Assembly: GCF_964340395.1 (NCBI RefSeq)
Contig: NC_135561.1
Span: forward strand, 17,444,240-17,506,239
Reading direction: 5' to 3'
Source: Glandiceps talaboti
Lineage: Eukaryota; Hemichordata; Enteropneusta; Spengelidae
DNA length: 62,000 nt
Shown: piece by piece, positions 48,611-60,879 of the stretch
Numbering within the stretch: the stretch's first letter is position 1
Layout: each line of letters begins with the position of its first letter
Made by a program: the position numbers and the translations under genes
The notes under the pieces: model-generated
Databases searched by the model: none
What the model saw: the letters and a program-made list of their open reading frames with translations, nothing else
Told to the model about the DNA's origin: nothing

Positions 48611-51600
48611 ATGTGCCCATATATAGTAATGTATGCATAGCACATGAAGCAAAAGTCATTCTGTCAATCAAAATATCATATGTTAGTTAGGCAGTAAAAT
48701 GCTATTTCAGGTAATGAGAATTCCTTTCAATGAAAAATTAAGCAAAAAAAAAATCAGAAAATCAAGAACTACTTATTATCAACAATTATATATAATTACA
48801 CTTTTCTTTTTAGAAAAGAAGATTAATGACTTACAAGTTTTTCAGCCTCAACTCTCCAAAAAATGTCACAAAATGTCAACAATGAGTAAATCCATACAAT
48901 ATCTTCAAAGTCTACAAACAGGATTATGAATTCATTGGTTTATGTATCATACTAACGAAAACTGCACATATCCTAGACACTATTTTCACAAACTAGAGCT
49001 GTTGTTTCTTCCACGACACTTCAAAATAATGGGCGGTACATCGTGGACGGTGCTATAAATGAGGCTTGGGTTTTAGAATGATGGTAGACACTTTCCCCCT
49101 ATATTGACATTTGTAAGGAGCCTGATGGTTTCACTCATGCTAGCTACGTTCACAACATTCCAGGATTAATGTACTTCCACACTAGACTATCATAAAAACC
49201 CTAAATTGCATAAATAACAATAAATATATACAAATGAGAAGAAAACAATGATAATACAGCACACAAAAGCTAAATAATGGAAAACAAAATATCAAGCAAC
49301 CTGACTTGACTATTATTTCTTATACTATACATGTAGTTTGAGTTGATACAAAAAAAAATGTACATATTGTATATACTAGTAAATGATATACTATTACAAG
49401 CTATGAGGTGTCCTACAAATCTATGAATACTTGTGCAATATGCAAACCCACTAGTTTTAATGTTTTTGATTTAGCAAATGTGTCAGTAATATAAGCTGAC
49501 TCTTATAGAAATGTTGAATCATTTCATATGTTCTGGTTTTAATGTTTATTTTTGACAAATTGTTAAGGATATTAAAGTATAATCACTGCATTGGTCATCA
49601 ATAAAAGTACATTAATTGTAATCCTCATCACAACGATCAACAATTTCAACATCAAAGTACCACCACCATCACCATGGTTACATCATGTTCTGGATTGTGG
49701 GTATGTACATGTTATTCCCCAAAAATTTTCATCATTCAGCCAAGGAAAATATGAGTCACCTTAGGTGCCTTTGTCACTATGAGTCATTACAGCACAAGTA
49801 TTTTTCAGGCGAATGAAGACAAATATTGGAGAATACCATAATTATACCAGCATCAGTAATATCAAAGAAAAATTTGGGAAAGTAATGGCAATTTTGACTC
49901 TATTTCGAACACAGCAGAACCAGTGATGTAGACACACGTTGTTGTGACATAGATGCATGTTGTGATGTAGAACGACCAGAGTATATATTCAATATTTTTT
50001 GTTGAACCTGGCTTGTGCATGGTATGTGTTCTTAGCAATCATTTGTAATGATCTGTATCATTACTTCCTTTCAAATATTTTGTGCCAAAACACAACAATA
50101 AACCATGATAGTGTACACAAATAACAATCAATCTTTGACACAAGTACTTTCACTTCAATTCAAATCAAGTAAAAAGTAACACCACCACCACCACCACAGA
50201 CACCATTCCTACACTGAAAAGCTTCTGCGAAGAGTGCAAGAAACTAAATCATTGACGTAATATATACTAACTCCCATCTAATAATTTGTGACATAAATAC
50301 CACCACCACCATAGTAAGGACCATCACCAAAAATACAACCAGCACAAAAATCATCATTATCATCATCATCATCAACTTATTATTGTCATCATCTTCATTA
50401 TCATCTCAAGTAAGGATCCTCCATTATATTACTGACTGAGTCAATAATTGACCAAAAGGACCACGGATATGAATAGCTCTCAGAATGAAAATGTTCAGGA
50501 ATTCTATAACAGAAAGTTTGCAACAGATTACCAGTCAACCAATCATACTGCAGTGAAAGTGGTGCTAACAATAGTAACATTTATCAGTGAACAACTGCCC
50601 TGCTAGTGTAACCATTGTTAAGTGACCTTATGCTGTAGAACTGTGGTGATAATACACTGGTTATGTGAAACATTATGTTGGTGGTAGTGTTAGCACCTTT
50701 CATACATAACAATGAACATACCTTCTGCTAGTGTGATCAAATTTGACATTTTGTGAGGAATGGTGGCGTGTAGAGACTGTTCATTAGAATTGACCCATTA
50801 AGGATGGTGGTGAGGTTTGAGAAAACAGTGAGTATGCATCTCTGCTACCAGGGTGAACCAATGAAAACCAACCTACTATATATATATACCAGGTTGAACC
50901 ACTGGAAATCATGATACCAGAAAGCATCTGTGCCACCAGGGTAGACCAATGAAAACCAAGCTATTAGAATGATGAAATCAGAATGGTGGTAAAACTTAGG
51001 ATGGAGTGTAGAAATGTATGCAACAGTGATGATGGTGACATCTGTACACAGTAATGAGAAAATCTTCTGCTATGTTACTGGATGGTGGTGTTAGTACACT
51101 TTTCACATGCTCTTCTTGATACACAATGTCTAAAGACAGTAATTGCAGCACATTTAGTTTCAGCCATTCAGAATCACATTATATCACCTGAATATTATAC
51201 GCTTCTGTCTCGAAGACATTTCAGATGCCTGGCTTGCAGGTCAGACCAGTAAAAGTTTCCCGTTATTCCTACCGCAGTGTGAATTTTAAATCATCTGTCT
51301 ACATCTTAATACCGTTGTCATGGTGTCACTTTGTATATTATAGTCATTATCAATGATATTTATCTATTTGAATATTTTAACTGTATTGTTGTTTATGTAT
51401 TTGTTTACTCACAAATGCAAATTGCCCAATTTTAGGATACATAAAATGTCATATTGATATTGATACAGTGAGCGTGATATATATATACAGCTGCAGTGAA
51501 CAGATCTTTCAGTAAAACCAATTTGACAAACTAAATGCTGCAGCAGTCATTGAATTTTGCATGTTTGAGTGGTTAGCACCTGGCATGTAACATCACAGTA

Positions 51601-52437
51601 CCTAGTATTGTATTCGTATGTTAAAATGTGTATTTTTATATCCTTTGTTATTTAAGTTTTAGCATTTCACAGTTCTGTGAACTAAACAGCAATTTACCAC
51701 AATGTCAAGGATATAACAATCTCAAAGACCAAACAAACAATTTCCGCATAACCTTAACTGCAAGCTTTCTTTGACCGATGTCCTCTAATGTGGTCTGTTT
51801 TGCTGCGAAATGTTACGTTGTTCTAGGTTTTATTAAACTCTGAAATCCTATGCTTCCACAAGAAATTTTATGTGTCACATACAATGATATCTGTTTCATA
51901 CATGGTCATGTAATTATAAATAACACTATAATGTCTTGTCTTTAGTCAACATCTGAAAATAAAAACAAACATCAGATTTACATATCTGTGCCACTGCCCC
52001 ATTTACTGAGCAAGAACAAAAAAACATGATCGATGTCTAATGTTACCGTTTAAATTATGACAATTTCTTGATTTCATATCATTAATTTCAGTGAAGCATC
52101 TGATGCATATAATCCATTTATTGCATTGATGATAATTATTGCGATAGCTTACGTCGAAATTAACCTAATGAGTAAAACTATGCTATGTCAGCTTCTTGAA
52201 ATGCAAATTTACATTCTAGACAGACTTTTCTCTATGCTATATACAGTCATGTGGATGAAAGCCTGTCAAAGTACTACAAGCTTGCATTCTAGGCGCAAAC
52301 CATTGCTTATGCATTTCTTTTTAATATTGTATTTCTTATGTTAAAATGTATAGTTTTATAACTTCTTAATATTTAAAGTTTTAGCAGTTCACAGTTCTGT
52401 TCCCCTAGATTCTCATTATATTATCTTTAATTAATCA

Positions 52438-52925
52438 ATGTTTGATCGGCTTCTTAAACAATGCCTTTAACTAACTAACTAACTAACTTATATTTGATTG
52501 GTTGTTATAACAATGAGTTATCTACCTGATATTTGATTGGCTAAATGAATATTACATTTGATTAGGATGTTTGATTGGGTATTTAAATGTTACATTTAGT
52601 CACCTGATGTTTGATTTGTTATCAAAACACTGCATTTAATTACAGGATGTTTGATTGGCTAATAGTATTCAAATTAATTTTATTATCCAATGTTTGATCG
52701 GCTATTCAAATGACATATTTCTTACCTGGTTTGATTGGCTATTAAAATTTTCCATTTATTTACCTGATCTTTGATTGGCTATTGAAACACTGCATTCAAT
52801 CAAGTGGTGCATGATTAGGTCATAAAGATAACGGTTACATCAATGAACTGATGACTGGTTAGTAATTTAAATGTTAGCTTTCATTGTTGTGATAATATTT
52901 GTTTGACTGGTTAAATGTTACCATA
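52438..52925. repeat. Degenerate minisatellite with repeated TTTGATTGGCTA
   Basis: About ten diverged units of 40-50 bp, each built around (G)TTTGATTGG(C)TA and an ACCTGAT or TTTAATTAC segment. ATTGG is the reverse complement of the CCAAT box. It starts 60 bp downstream of the tentative ADAM17 stop, on the minus strand. Confidence 0.75.
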
Positions 52926-52988
52926 CACCTGCTTTGAGTTTAAGAACATTTAAATTTTCGGGAAAATATTCATATCTGTGACTCCATT

Positions 52989-53027
52989 TCAAGTCTTGAA
53001 GTATGCCAATGGTGTTGTTGTGGTTTC
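52989..53027 (-). CDS. ADAM17: ADAM17 tentative last exon
   Basis: Acceptor CATCTCTTATTACAG followed in the right phase by ETTTTPLAYFKT and TGA. It gives a very short tail. A different, more distal last exon cannot be excluded. Confidence 0.4.
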   Translation of the reverse strand, partial: ETTTTPLAYFKT

Positions 53028-54055
53028 CTGTAATAAGAGATGACCTTTTCCTTGTCCTTTTTTATAATTAAGTCTTGATTCTAGAAGAAAGAAAATTGAA
53101 GTTTATGATATTAGGAATAGGAAATCGTATATTTACGTAAACTCCAATATTTGAATCCATGGTTTTGGAATCAAGCAGTAACATCGTATCTGTGAAGACA
53201 TTCATTTTGACATGCCCAACTCTTTCCAAAGTTCTGCTTTAGAATTTTTTTCTTCACATTATATGATATTGGCCTTTTTAGGCTTGTAAAAATTAAGAAT
53301 TAACTTTAAGAATGATGAAAAATGACAGAGAGTCTACCAGTCTCAAAATAAATAAAACTTTTGTTTCACATTTGTGAAATTATCTATATCTATAAAAAGA
53401 CATACTGTAATTAATGAAAACATAACTGTGACTTGGTTGATATAGCATGAAATTCAGTCCCTATTAGTCAACTTTGAAATACATCTTAGCGACGTGTTAG
53501 TGTATGTATGTATGTGTGTGTGTGTGTGTGTGTGAGGGGGGGGGGGGTTGGGGGGGGGATAGTCTATGTGATAACAAATGATAATGCTATTCATTGTAGA
53601 CTAAGTGTATACTGTCTCATAGCTTTAACACAAAATACTCTAATGTTGAAATTTTAGCTGTGTATCACAAAGAAAAATAAAAACTGTATCTTACCGTGGG
53701 ATGCAACCATTTGTTAGCTTCTTCGGCCTCTTTGTCTCTCTTGGTATCCTGAAAATGAAAATAAAATGTATTGCCTATTGTGTTCTATTTGCTAGTTGAA
53801 CATCAATGTTGGAGTTTTTTGGTTTGAGTTAAGTGAGAGAATGTGTGTCATATTATCTGTGGAGTGACCAGCCAGCCTTGGCCTTATCAACAAATTATAT
53901 GCCAGGGAGTGAAAGATTATACTGTGATCAATAGAGAAAGTGGCTGCTAGTAGGTAGTTTTACTACTACTACTATTACATTTGTACTACTACCACTACTA
54001 CTATTACTACCACAATTACTACTACTACTACCACTACTACTATTACTACCACAAT

Positions 54056-54093
<38 letters not shown>

Positions 54094-57000
54094 TTACTAC
54101 TACTACTACTACTACTAGTCGGCAGTCACTGGAATTTTAGAGTTTCACCCATTCTATTCTGTTCTCCATCACATTTCACAAGTCTTCTTGCAGCACCCCA
54201 ATATAGGTATTTTTACCACAGCTTGAGGCAGGCAGGTTATTGAGGTATGCTTGGTCAAACATTGTTGTACATGTACTATCACTCAGAGCAGGTGCAATTG
54301 CATAAAAGAATACTTGACTGGTTCAATATATTTACTGCTAGAAATGACAACAAAACTAGACTCCTCCTGTCACTATACTAGCTAAGGGATAACAGAACTC
54401 ATGAAATGATTCTGCTGTAGATATTTATGTTAAACTACATGTCTGAAACCTTACATGTATACACCAGTACATTTTGTAACTTACCACATAATGAACCACA
54501 CAGCTACATGGTACCCAGATGACAAGTGATAGAACTATCACAGTACCTACAATATTGTCTTCCATAAATTGAGCTGCATGAAATTGAAGAAAAATATATA
54601 TTAATTGTATTTAATACAGCAACATCTTGAAATTAAAGAAAAACTACAGAAAAGGCTATAGGAGCAATAGTGGTAGGAATGACTTGGCCAAAATTGGCAA
54701 GGCATAACGAGATGCATAATTTGTATAACTAATTGAACACAGAAAAACCAGGAATCCCATTTATCCATGCTTTGTGAATCAGATGTCACTTGGGTGTCCA
54801 GTTTATGGTGTAGACACAAATATTGATTATTCACTATGTGAGTAACTTACAAAGAATGATGTAATCAAGGTGATAACAGTGTTTTGATGATCAACCGAGA
54901 CATCTCTCTCTCTTGATTTTGGAATTTATTGATCTTGTTGTGTTTACCTATTATCTTTGCATGACATCTGTGCCTAACACACACACATACATGAACAAGC
55001 AAAGACAACACCACAAATATTCATTCACAATTTGAAATTTCTGCATCATTTTCCATACACACCAATGTCACATATTGCATTATATTGTATATTGTATTGT
55101 AATGTATTGTATTGTATTGTATTGCATTATATTGTATTGTATTGTATTGTATTGTATTGCATTATATTGTATTGTATTGTATTGTATTGTATTGTTTTGT
55201 ATTGTATTGTATTGCATTATATTGTATTGTACTGTATTGTATTATATTGTATTGTATTGCATTATATTGTATTGTACTGTATTGTATTGTTTTATTTTCA
55301 CTATGTATGAATATTAAACATACATAACAGACACTACAGGTATACAATGGTGAAGGACATGACAAAAACTGTAAGAGCTAATGAGACATCATAGATAGTA
55401 AGATACCCTGCCTTTTGAATAAACATTACCTCAATACAGTTTTACGTGAACATTACACTCAGCAAGAAGGTATGGGAAAACTTACAAATCTAAATATTTA
55501 TTTGTCAAACTGTTAAACAAAACATACTTATCAGATAATTGATACTATTATATTGATTAAACAGTGTAAATTTTAAAGTAAATTATAATATTTGACAACC
55601 ATGTACATATATTGTTACAGTTAGTAATTTCCTTTTGAAAACAACTCTGGAACCACACTGTACAGAAAACCGTAATTGTTATTACAACTGCATTGAAAAC
55701 TACTATGCTACTCTCATTACTGAAATACAATTTTACAACCGACATTTTACAGTAGTTATGTGTATGTCATAAAAATAACAACCATTCAATATCATGATAA
55801 CACCACAACTTCCACTGAAGATGCTACACATGCATTACCACTGGGTTAAATAAAAATAAATCAAACTTCATGTTCTATTTTGACCCTCCAATATGACGTA
55901 CATGTAAACTATAAAATACTATTACAGGTATGGAGAAATGATGACACAAACAATCAAACATCACCAGAATAACTAAGGCATTACCCACCTATACTATTGA
56001 TATTAATGTCTTCAATGACATCCCAAAATCTTTTGATAACATCTTGTGTAGACTTCACACATATACCCTGGTAGACAAAAATACAATGTGATTAAACTTG
56101 CTCAATTCATGAGTAAATCCCAAAGTTTACCAGCATGTCAATTATTACACAAGTACCAGTGATTACTTGCACCAGTGCTTGTGCATACCAGTGGTATTTG
56201 CACTGTAGTGCAATACTGGAAACTTTATTGTGTATGCAAATGATATGCAAATGAGTCCATAATTCTCATTGTACTTGAAATGTCGTGATCTCAAAACATG
56301 ATTTTTATGGAAATTTGCTATTTCAGCAAAATATATGTAGCAATACAGAATGCATAACTGCCAGTGTGGGTACTCTGGGGTATTGTGATTTTAATAGTCT
56401 AGTCTTTGTGGTGTTTTCTGCTGCACTTTCACTTGCTATGCACATGAAAGGACAACCCTGGAGAACACCTCTTGCAAATACCCAGAGTATGCAACACTTG
56501 TACAATGTACTCACATATCATGGGGTTCAGCCATAGTGTTCTTACACAATTTTAATTTATTTTTTCATGCAAATACACAGACAGTAAAGAAAACTATTTC
56601 TCTGTAATGACTCAATCTGCAACATGTAGAATTGGTGTGAGACTATGTGTGGTCATATGCATCATACACTGGCATATACATGTATGTAAGTATGAACCAT
56701 TAAATCTTTGGGCAAGATTATTGGACACACATACATGTAATCTGTGTTTAAATCTATTGAAAAAACAAAGTAAACTATAATTCTTCTGGAGGTTTCTTCT
56801 ACCATAACTTGGAAGGTTGAAGGAATACATGTGGTCTATCTATAGCTATCTGTTGTACTTACCCCTTCACAGAAGCCATTGCCACATGGAATGCCATCAG
56901 GCAGCATAGTCCTAGTTGGGTATATATCGTCAGTGTAAATGTGGCAATCTTCTATGGAATCCCCATTCAGTGGATGACAGCAACGATAACAAGACTCTGA

Positions 57001-60000
57001 TACTGACAAGTACAAATCAAAATCTTGGTTATTCTCAAATTCGTATTCCTTAGACAAAATTTGATAGCGACTATTTTACATATGTTATGTGATGCCTTCA
57101 GTACAGAAAACTCTTCTCTCTGTTCTGAAACAGCCAGCATATAATATCATGACGAAGGCTGAACATTTCTAGAAACAAATTTTGTCAAAACATTTTTCAC
57201 CATTTAGGGCAAACATACTTAATTCTTTGTTTTTTATTGTAACACCTTGAAATTGATGGGTTGGTAAGTTGGTTAAAAAAATGTAAAAGTATTTATTTTT
57301 TTAAAGTAAGTATGTGTACATGTTGGTGATACTTTTATTTCATTATTGTACTAGCATTCTGAATGACTTAGAAATGACAATTAAAATCAGATGGAAACTT
57401 TGAGTAATTTGTTTTATTATAGTTCCCAAATTTCAGCAATAAATGATAATTTTTGTTCAGATACATGTATGTGGAGTCACAATCATGCAATCAGTGATGT
57501 TGTGAATTTTACTAATCTATCCATCCATTTTTTTTTTTTATTAAATAAAAATCATTTCGCCAGATGGCAGATACATACGTTCAGTTGGGTCATGAGAAAC
57601 ATATATTGTGGCAACATTAGTTTAAAATGTGTTGTCAATTTTCCGTATGAAGTCTGTGTGTGGGGAGCAATTTTTCTGGCCATTTTACTAATTAAGTGTC
57701 CAGCTTTCTCGAAAGAGGAGAATTGGGAAGAAAAAAATCTATATTTGTGGGTCCACTTACCTACTGGACATATACATGAGACGTTGCCTTGGGCTTCACA
57801 AAATGGCTGACAGTTGCCATTTATACATTCACCACTGACGAAAGAGAAATTAAATTATCATGAAAAGGGTATGGTTGGAAGTTAGGCAGGAACGATCACT
57901 GCGCCACCTAGTGATAAATTATGTGACTGCCCCAAATGAGCACTAACTAAGTTATCATTGCGCAAAATTCTATGATTGATTAACAAAGACATGATGTTAA
58001 TGACTGTGGGTGGCTTTGGTTGAATTTGAAATTTCATCTCGGGACCTCATTAAGCTAGACATAAAGAGATATCTTGAGATTTGATGCCATAAATAGCAGA
58101 GAAGAGAGACAAAATTTTAACCACTATATGCCATCAGTTTGTGAACTAGATGTGACATCTCGGAAAGAGATAAAACTTGCATATAGACTTACTCTTCAAT
58201 ACATTCAGTGCCATCATCTGCTTTGTCTGACAATGGACAGTCTTTGGTATCACCACGACACTTTGCTTCCTTTAAACAGCTGATATCATCCTTTTCCCGA
58301 CATATCATCCCACTCGGTGCAAATTTACAATTTTTACAACATGCCGCATTAGCATCACTGGAATCAAGGAAACAGTTGCCATGGAAATAGTTTACACCAA
58401 CAACTGAATCACATTTCACAAGAAGTGGCATATCGAGATTGTTGTTACTATGAAAGCATCTAATACACAAAAATTTAGTATGTGACCATTGCATTCACTT
58501 CTATACTGTTATTGAGGTAGTATTGATCATGTTAAATTGTATCAATATAATTATTTTTATTTTTTATCTGAGAGTGTAATTTGACAAAAAGTACAGAATA
58601 TAATACATTTATCACATTATGAGACTACAAGAAGAACAATATGTTGACATCAAATAATCTCCTCTATTTAAAAAAATGTGAATTGCATTGCGTAAACGTA
58701 AAGTAACAATTTACTTACAAGTTTTTAAATATCAATAATGTGTAAAATAGGCGAGAACACAAATTTCAAGCAAAACTTTTTAGCACTGAGCTTTCGATCT
58801 GTCTTGCATGGTCAATGATGATCTTCATCAGAATTACAAATTCGAGAGTTACAGCTGTCCTCTCTAGTCAGATCAATAGCTCTAAGCTAATTAAAAAAGT
58901 TAACCTGTTTGTGATTTGTGTAATATAAGCTTTCTAATTCATTTGATGGACTGAGCTGACCTGATGAACATTTTTTGTCTTAAATAATGTATGTAAAGCA
59001 GCAAGTAATACTGTTATGTATACTAAGCATTTACTCTGCAGTGCATCCAATTGCAGGAATAGTCTTAAGGTCCAGCACATGTAACTAAAATATATTTATT
59101 ATGTATTAGTGATTACTTGCACTGGTGCGCATGCATACCAATACTATTTTACACTGAAGTGCAATACCGAAAAGATTATCGTATACACACATGCAACTGA
59201 TATGCAAATGAAAGTACGATAATGCTTTACCCACGAAATTGTGTGATGGCACACTATGAATTTTAATAAAATTTGCTGTTTCTGATACAAGACAAATGTA
59301 CTGATAACAGAACCCCATGCCACATGAGTGCCAGTGTGGGTACTGAGGGGTATTTGCACTCATGCTTGCAGTGTTTCAAGCTTTACTTTAAGTTGCTACA
59401 TTTGTGAAAGTATGACTGAAAAGACCACTGCAAGTACTCATGCAAATACACAATAGTATATGCTACACTTGCACTCATGCATCATGGAGTTCTGTCTTAG
59501 AAGTTAGTTAGTTGTAGCAAAGGGACTGGGGTAATACCTACCTACAAATTGCACCACTTTTAAAGTAGCAGTACTTGTCGCAGCAAGGATCATTATTTTC
59601 TAAACCAATCAAACCAGCATCACATTCCTCATCATCTTCAACTTGAAAGTTGCCACAAAATGAGCCCTGACTTGCTGTAAAAAAAACAGAACATCAACAA
59701 AATGAGTTAATAATCACATGTTTTCGGAAACACTGGGGAAAAACCACACAACAAGCCCTAACTTGGTAAGAAAATGATTTTACAACAAATTAAAGTTTTA
59801 ACTTGGAAAGGAAATACTGTAAAAACTATCGGTACTCCTTATATGAGCCAAACTTTCTAGAAATGAAACAAAGGTCACAGAATTTTGATATTAATATACT
59901 TAGAGAAAAATCAAGAATTAGGACCTAAGACACAGCAGACAAATTCACAATTAACCATATACACTGTATCTAGGGTCTAATATCATACTGAATTGGTTAC

Positions 60001-60370
60001 TTTCTGGTGGAAATACCAAAAAGGTTCCATATTTCTAAATGAATCCTGATATCTCTCACAAATAAAGAAAATAAATTAAATGATTGCTTGAATTGCATTG
60101 ACACAAACTTACAAATATGTTGTAGTCAGTGAAGGCCCTGAACAAATTACAAACACATCTTTGCCAAAGACATAGTCCACAACATTTACGGTTACCAATT
60201 CATATTCTAAATTGTATGAAAAATATGGTGGCCATTTGGTTGAACTACCGTGAAGGTCACAATATAAAGTGATACACATATTGAACTATACTATCTGACA
60301 ATTATGCTAGGTTTGATTGAAATCAGCCCATGCTTGTCAGATGTGTACATGATTATACAGTGTATATGTA

Positions 60371-60419
<49 letters not shown>

Positions 60420-60659
60420 ATGTATGTATGTATGTATGTATGTATATATATATGTATCTATGTGTGTGTACATGTATGTACATGTATATTATATGTGTGT
60501 ATGTGTGTATGTACATGTACGTACCATACATATGTACATACATACATACATACTTAAACATAATATACGTACATGTACGCAGTCCTACATACGTACGTAT
60601 CATATCTGCACCGGTGCAGATATGATACGTAAGTATGTAGGACTACGTACATGTACTTA

Positions 60660-60715
<56 letters not shown>

Positions 60716-60861
60716 TGTATGTACATGTATGTATAATATGCATCATATATGTTGGTAAAAATGAGCATAATATTCAAAGTAGAAAACTTACGAACAAAGC
60801 ATTTATTTGCCTTTGCCTGTAAAACTGGACCAATGAATCTCTCACTACAGGGTGAAAATTG
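52989..60861 (-). CDS. ADAM17: ADAM17/TACE orthologue, 3' part (disintegrin to cytoplasmic tail)
   Basis: Minus-strand exons 60861-60792, 59674-59542, 58357-58193, 57834-57761, 57002-56863, 56067-55989, 54573-54485, 53748-53695 and tentative 53027-52989 total 843 nt in one frame (280 residues plus stop). Order: end of the catalytic region (FSPCSERFIGPVLQAK), disintegrin domain (CGNFQVEDDEECD, NNDPCCDKYC, CCKNCKF), membrane-proximal domain, the ADAM17-specific juxtamembrane helix (TQDVIKRFWDVIEDININSI) and transmembrane segment (DNIVGTVIVLSLVIWVP). The juxtamembrane and transmembrane sequences are diagnostic of ADAM17 rather than ADAM10. ADAM17 is a membrane zinc protease that sheds ectodomains of single-pass proteins. 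The zinc-binding protease exons lie beyond the right edge. The predicted tail (about 30 residues) is much shorter than the vertebrate one. Confidence 0.92.
53500..53560. repeat. (TG)n with G-run
   Basis: TATG and TG repeats (to about 53533) run into two G tracts of 9-10 bases separated by TT, in the last ADAM17 intron. G runs of this size may form quadruplex structures. Confidence 0.9.
53695..53748 (-). CDS. ADAM17: ADAM17 exon: start of cytoplasmic tail
   Basis: Acceptor TTTTCAG, donor GTAAGATA, 54 nt, phase 0-0. Encodes DTKRDKEAEEANKWLHPT. D.K.DK and (L/F)HP align with the tail start of vertebrate ADAM17. Confidence 0.92.
53960..54118. repeat. (ACT)n trinucleotide tract
   Basis: About 160 bp of ACT with ATT and CCA variants, in an ADAM17 intron. 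Confidence 0.95.
54485..54573 (-). CDS. ADAM17: ADAM17 exon: transmembrane segment
   Basis: Acceptor TTTCATGCAG, donor GTAAGTTA, 89 nt, phase 1-0. Encodes FMEDNIVGTVIVLSLVIWVP then CSCVVHYV. NIVG.V.V.SL..W.P is characteristic of ADAM17. Confidence 0.95.
55076..55291. repeat. (TATTG)n pentanucleotide satellite
   Basis: About 215 bp of ATTGT with CATTATATTG variants spaced every 35-75 bp, in an ADAM17 intron. Reading frames of YCIVL are artefacts. Confidence 0.95.
55989..56067 (-). CDS. ADAM17: ADAM17 exon: juxtamembrane CANDIS-type helix
   Basis: Acceptor TGTCTACCAG, donor GTGGGTAA, 79 nt, phase 0-1. Encodes GICVKSTQDVIKRFWDVIED then ININ. The QDVI.RFWD helix is the ADAM17 stalk segment involved in substrate recognition and membrane binding in vertebrates. 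Confidence 0.95.
56161..56536. repeat. Dispersed repeat copy A in ADAM17 intron
   Basis: Begins GTGATTACTTGCACCAGTG (first bases at 56159) and ends near GGGGTTCAGCCATAG. Diverged from copy B at 59109-59501 in the same orientation; shared landmarks are ATATGCAAATGA, TGCCAGTGTGGGTACT and CATGCAAATAC-like text. No coding capacity. Confidence 0.7.
56863..57002 (-). CDS. ADAM17: ADAM17 exon: membrane-proximal region, second part
   Basis: Acceptor ACTTGTCAG, donor GTAAGTAC, 140 nt, phase 1-0. Encodes SESCYRCCHPLNGDS, EDCHIYTDDIYP and LPDGIPCGNGFCEG. SC..CC and G.PC..GFC are conserved in ADAM17. Confidence 0.92.
57761..57834 (-). CDS. ADAM17: ADAM17 exon: membrane-proximal region, first part
   Basis: Acceptor CTTTCGTCAG, donor GTAAGTGG, 74 nt, phase 2-1. 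Encodes GECINGNCQPFCEAQGN then VSCICP, matching GKC..GKC.PFCE...SC.C in ADAM17. Confidence 0.9.
58193..58357 (-). CDS. ADAM17: ADAM17 exon: disintegrin domain, second half
   Basis: Acceptor CCTTGATTCCAG, donor GTAAGTCT, 165 nt, phase 2-2. Encodes NAACCKNCKFAPSGMICREK, C.KEAKCRG, KDCPLSDKADDGTEC. An upstream in-frame extension to 58494 also contains cysteines but is intron by phase. Confidence 0.92.
59109..59501. repeat. Dispersed repeat copy B in ADAM17 intron
   Basis: Begins GTGATTACTTGCACTGGTG and ends near GGAGTTCTGTCTTAG. About 390 bp, homologous to copy A at 56161-56536. Confidence 0.7.
59542..59674 (-). CDS. ADAM17: ADAM17 exon: disintegrin domain, first half
   Basis: Acceptor TTTTTTTTACAG, donor GTAGGTAT, 133 nt, phase 1-2. 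Encodes FCGNFQVEDDEECDAG, ENNDPCCDKYCYFKSGAIC. CGN..V...EECD and NND.CC are the family signature. Confidence 0.93.
60369..60452. repeat. (TG)n then (TATG)n microsatellite
   Basis: TG run followed by about 10 TATG units, in an ADAM17 intron. Confidence 0.95.
60569..60656. repeat. Near-perfect palindrome, 44-bp arms
   Basis: Centred on GCACC|GGTGC at 60612/60613. Arms carry GTACATGTAC at both ends and match except for about two positions and a small offset in the CAGTCC/GGACTA part. It is between two ADAM17 exons. Confidence 0.75.
60660..60713. repeat. (CA)n microsatellite
   Basis: About 26 CA units right after the palindrome. Confidence 0.95.
60792..60861 (-). CDS. ADAM17: ADAM17 exon: end of catalytic domain
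   Basis: Acceptor TTCCTACAG, donor GTAAGTTT, 70 nt, phase 0-1. Encodes QFSPCSERFIGPVLQAKANK then CFV, matching the FSNCS...K..CF segment that precedes the disintegrin domain in ADAM17. Confidence 0.85.
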
Positions 60862-60879
60862 CTGTAGGAACAAAAAATA

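Larger units (their letters stand above)
46100..52980. other. Region without recognised genes, between CUB-HYR cluster and ADAM17
   Basis: No exon recognised on either strand. It has far fewer long microsatellites than the rest of the window. It holds an ACAT tract (46737-46782), a palindromic element (46801-46964), a tandem duplication (48475-48610) and a CCAAT-rich minisatellite (52438-52925). Part may be 3' untranslated sequence of the ADAM17 gene. Confidence 0.55.

Noticed and set aside
58358-58494. N-terminal extension of the ADAM17 disintegrin exon containing further cysteines
   Set aside because: Phase from the preceding exon (ends in AG, phase 2) and the acceptor ATTCCAG place the exon start at 58357; the extension is intron.
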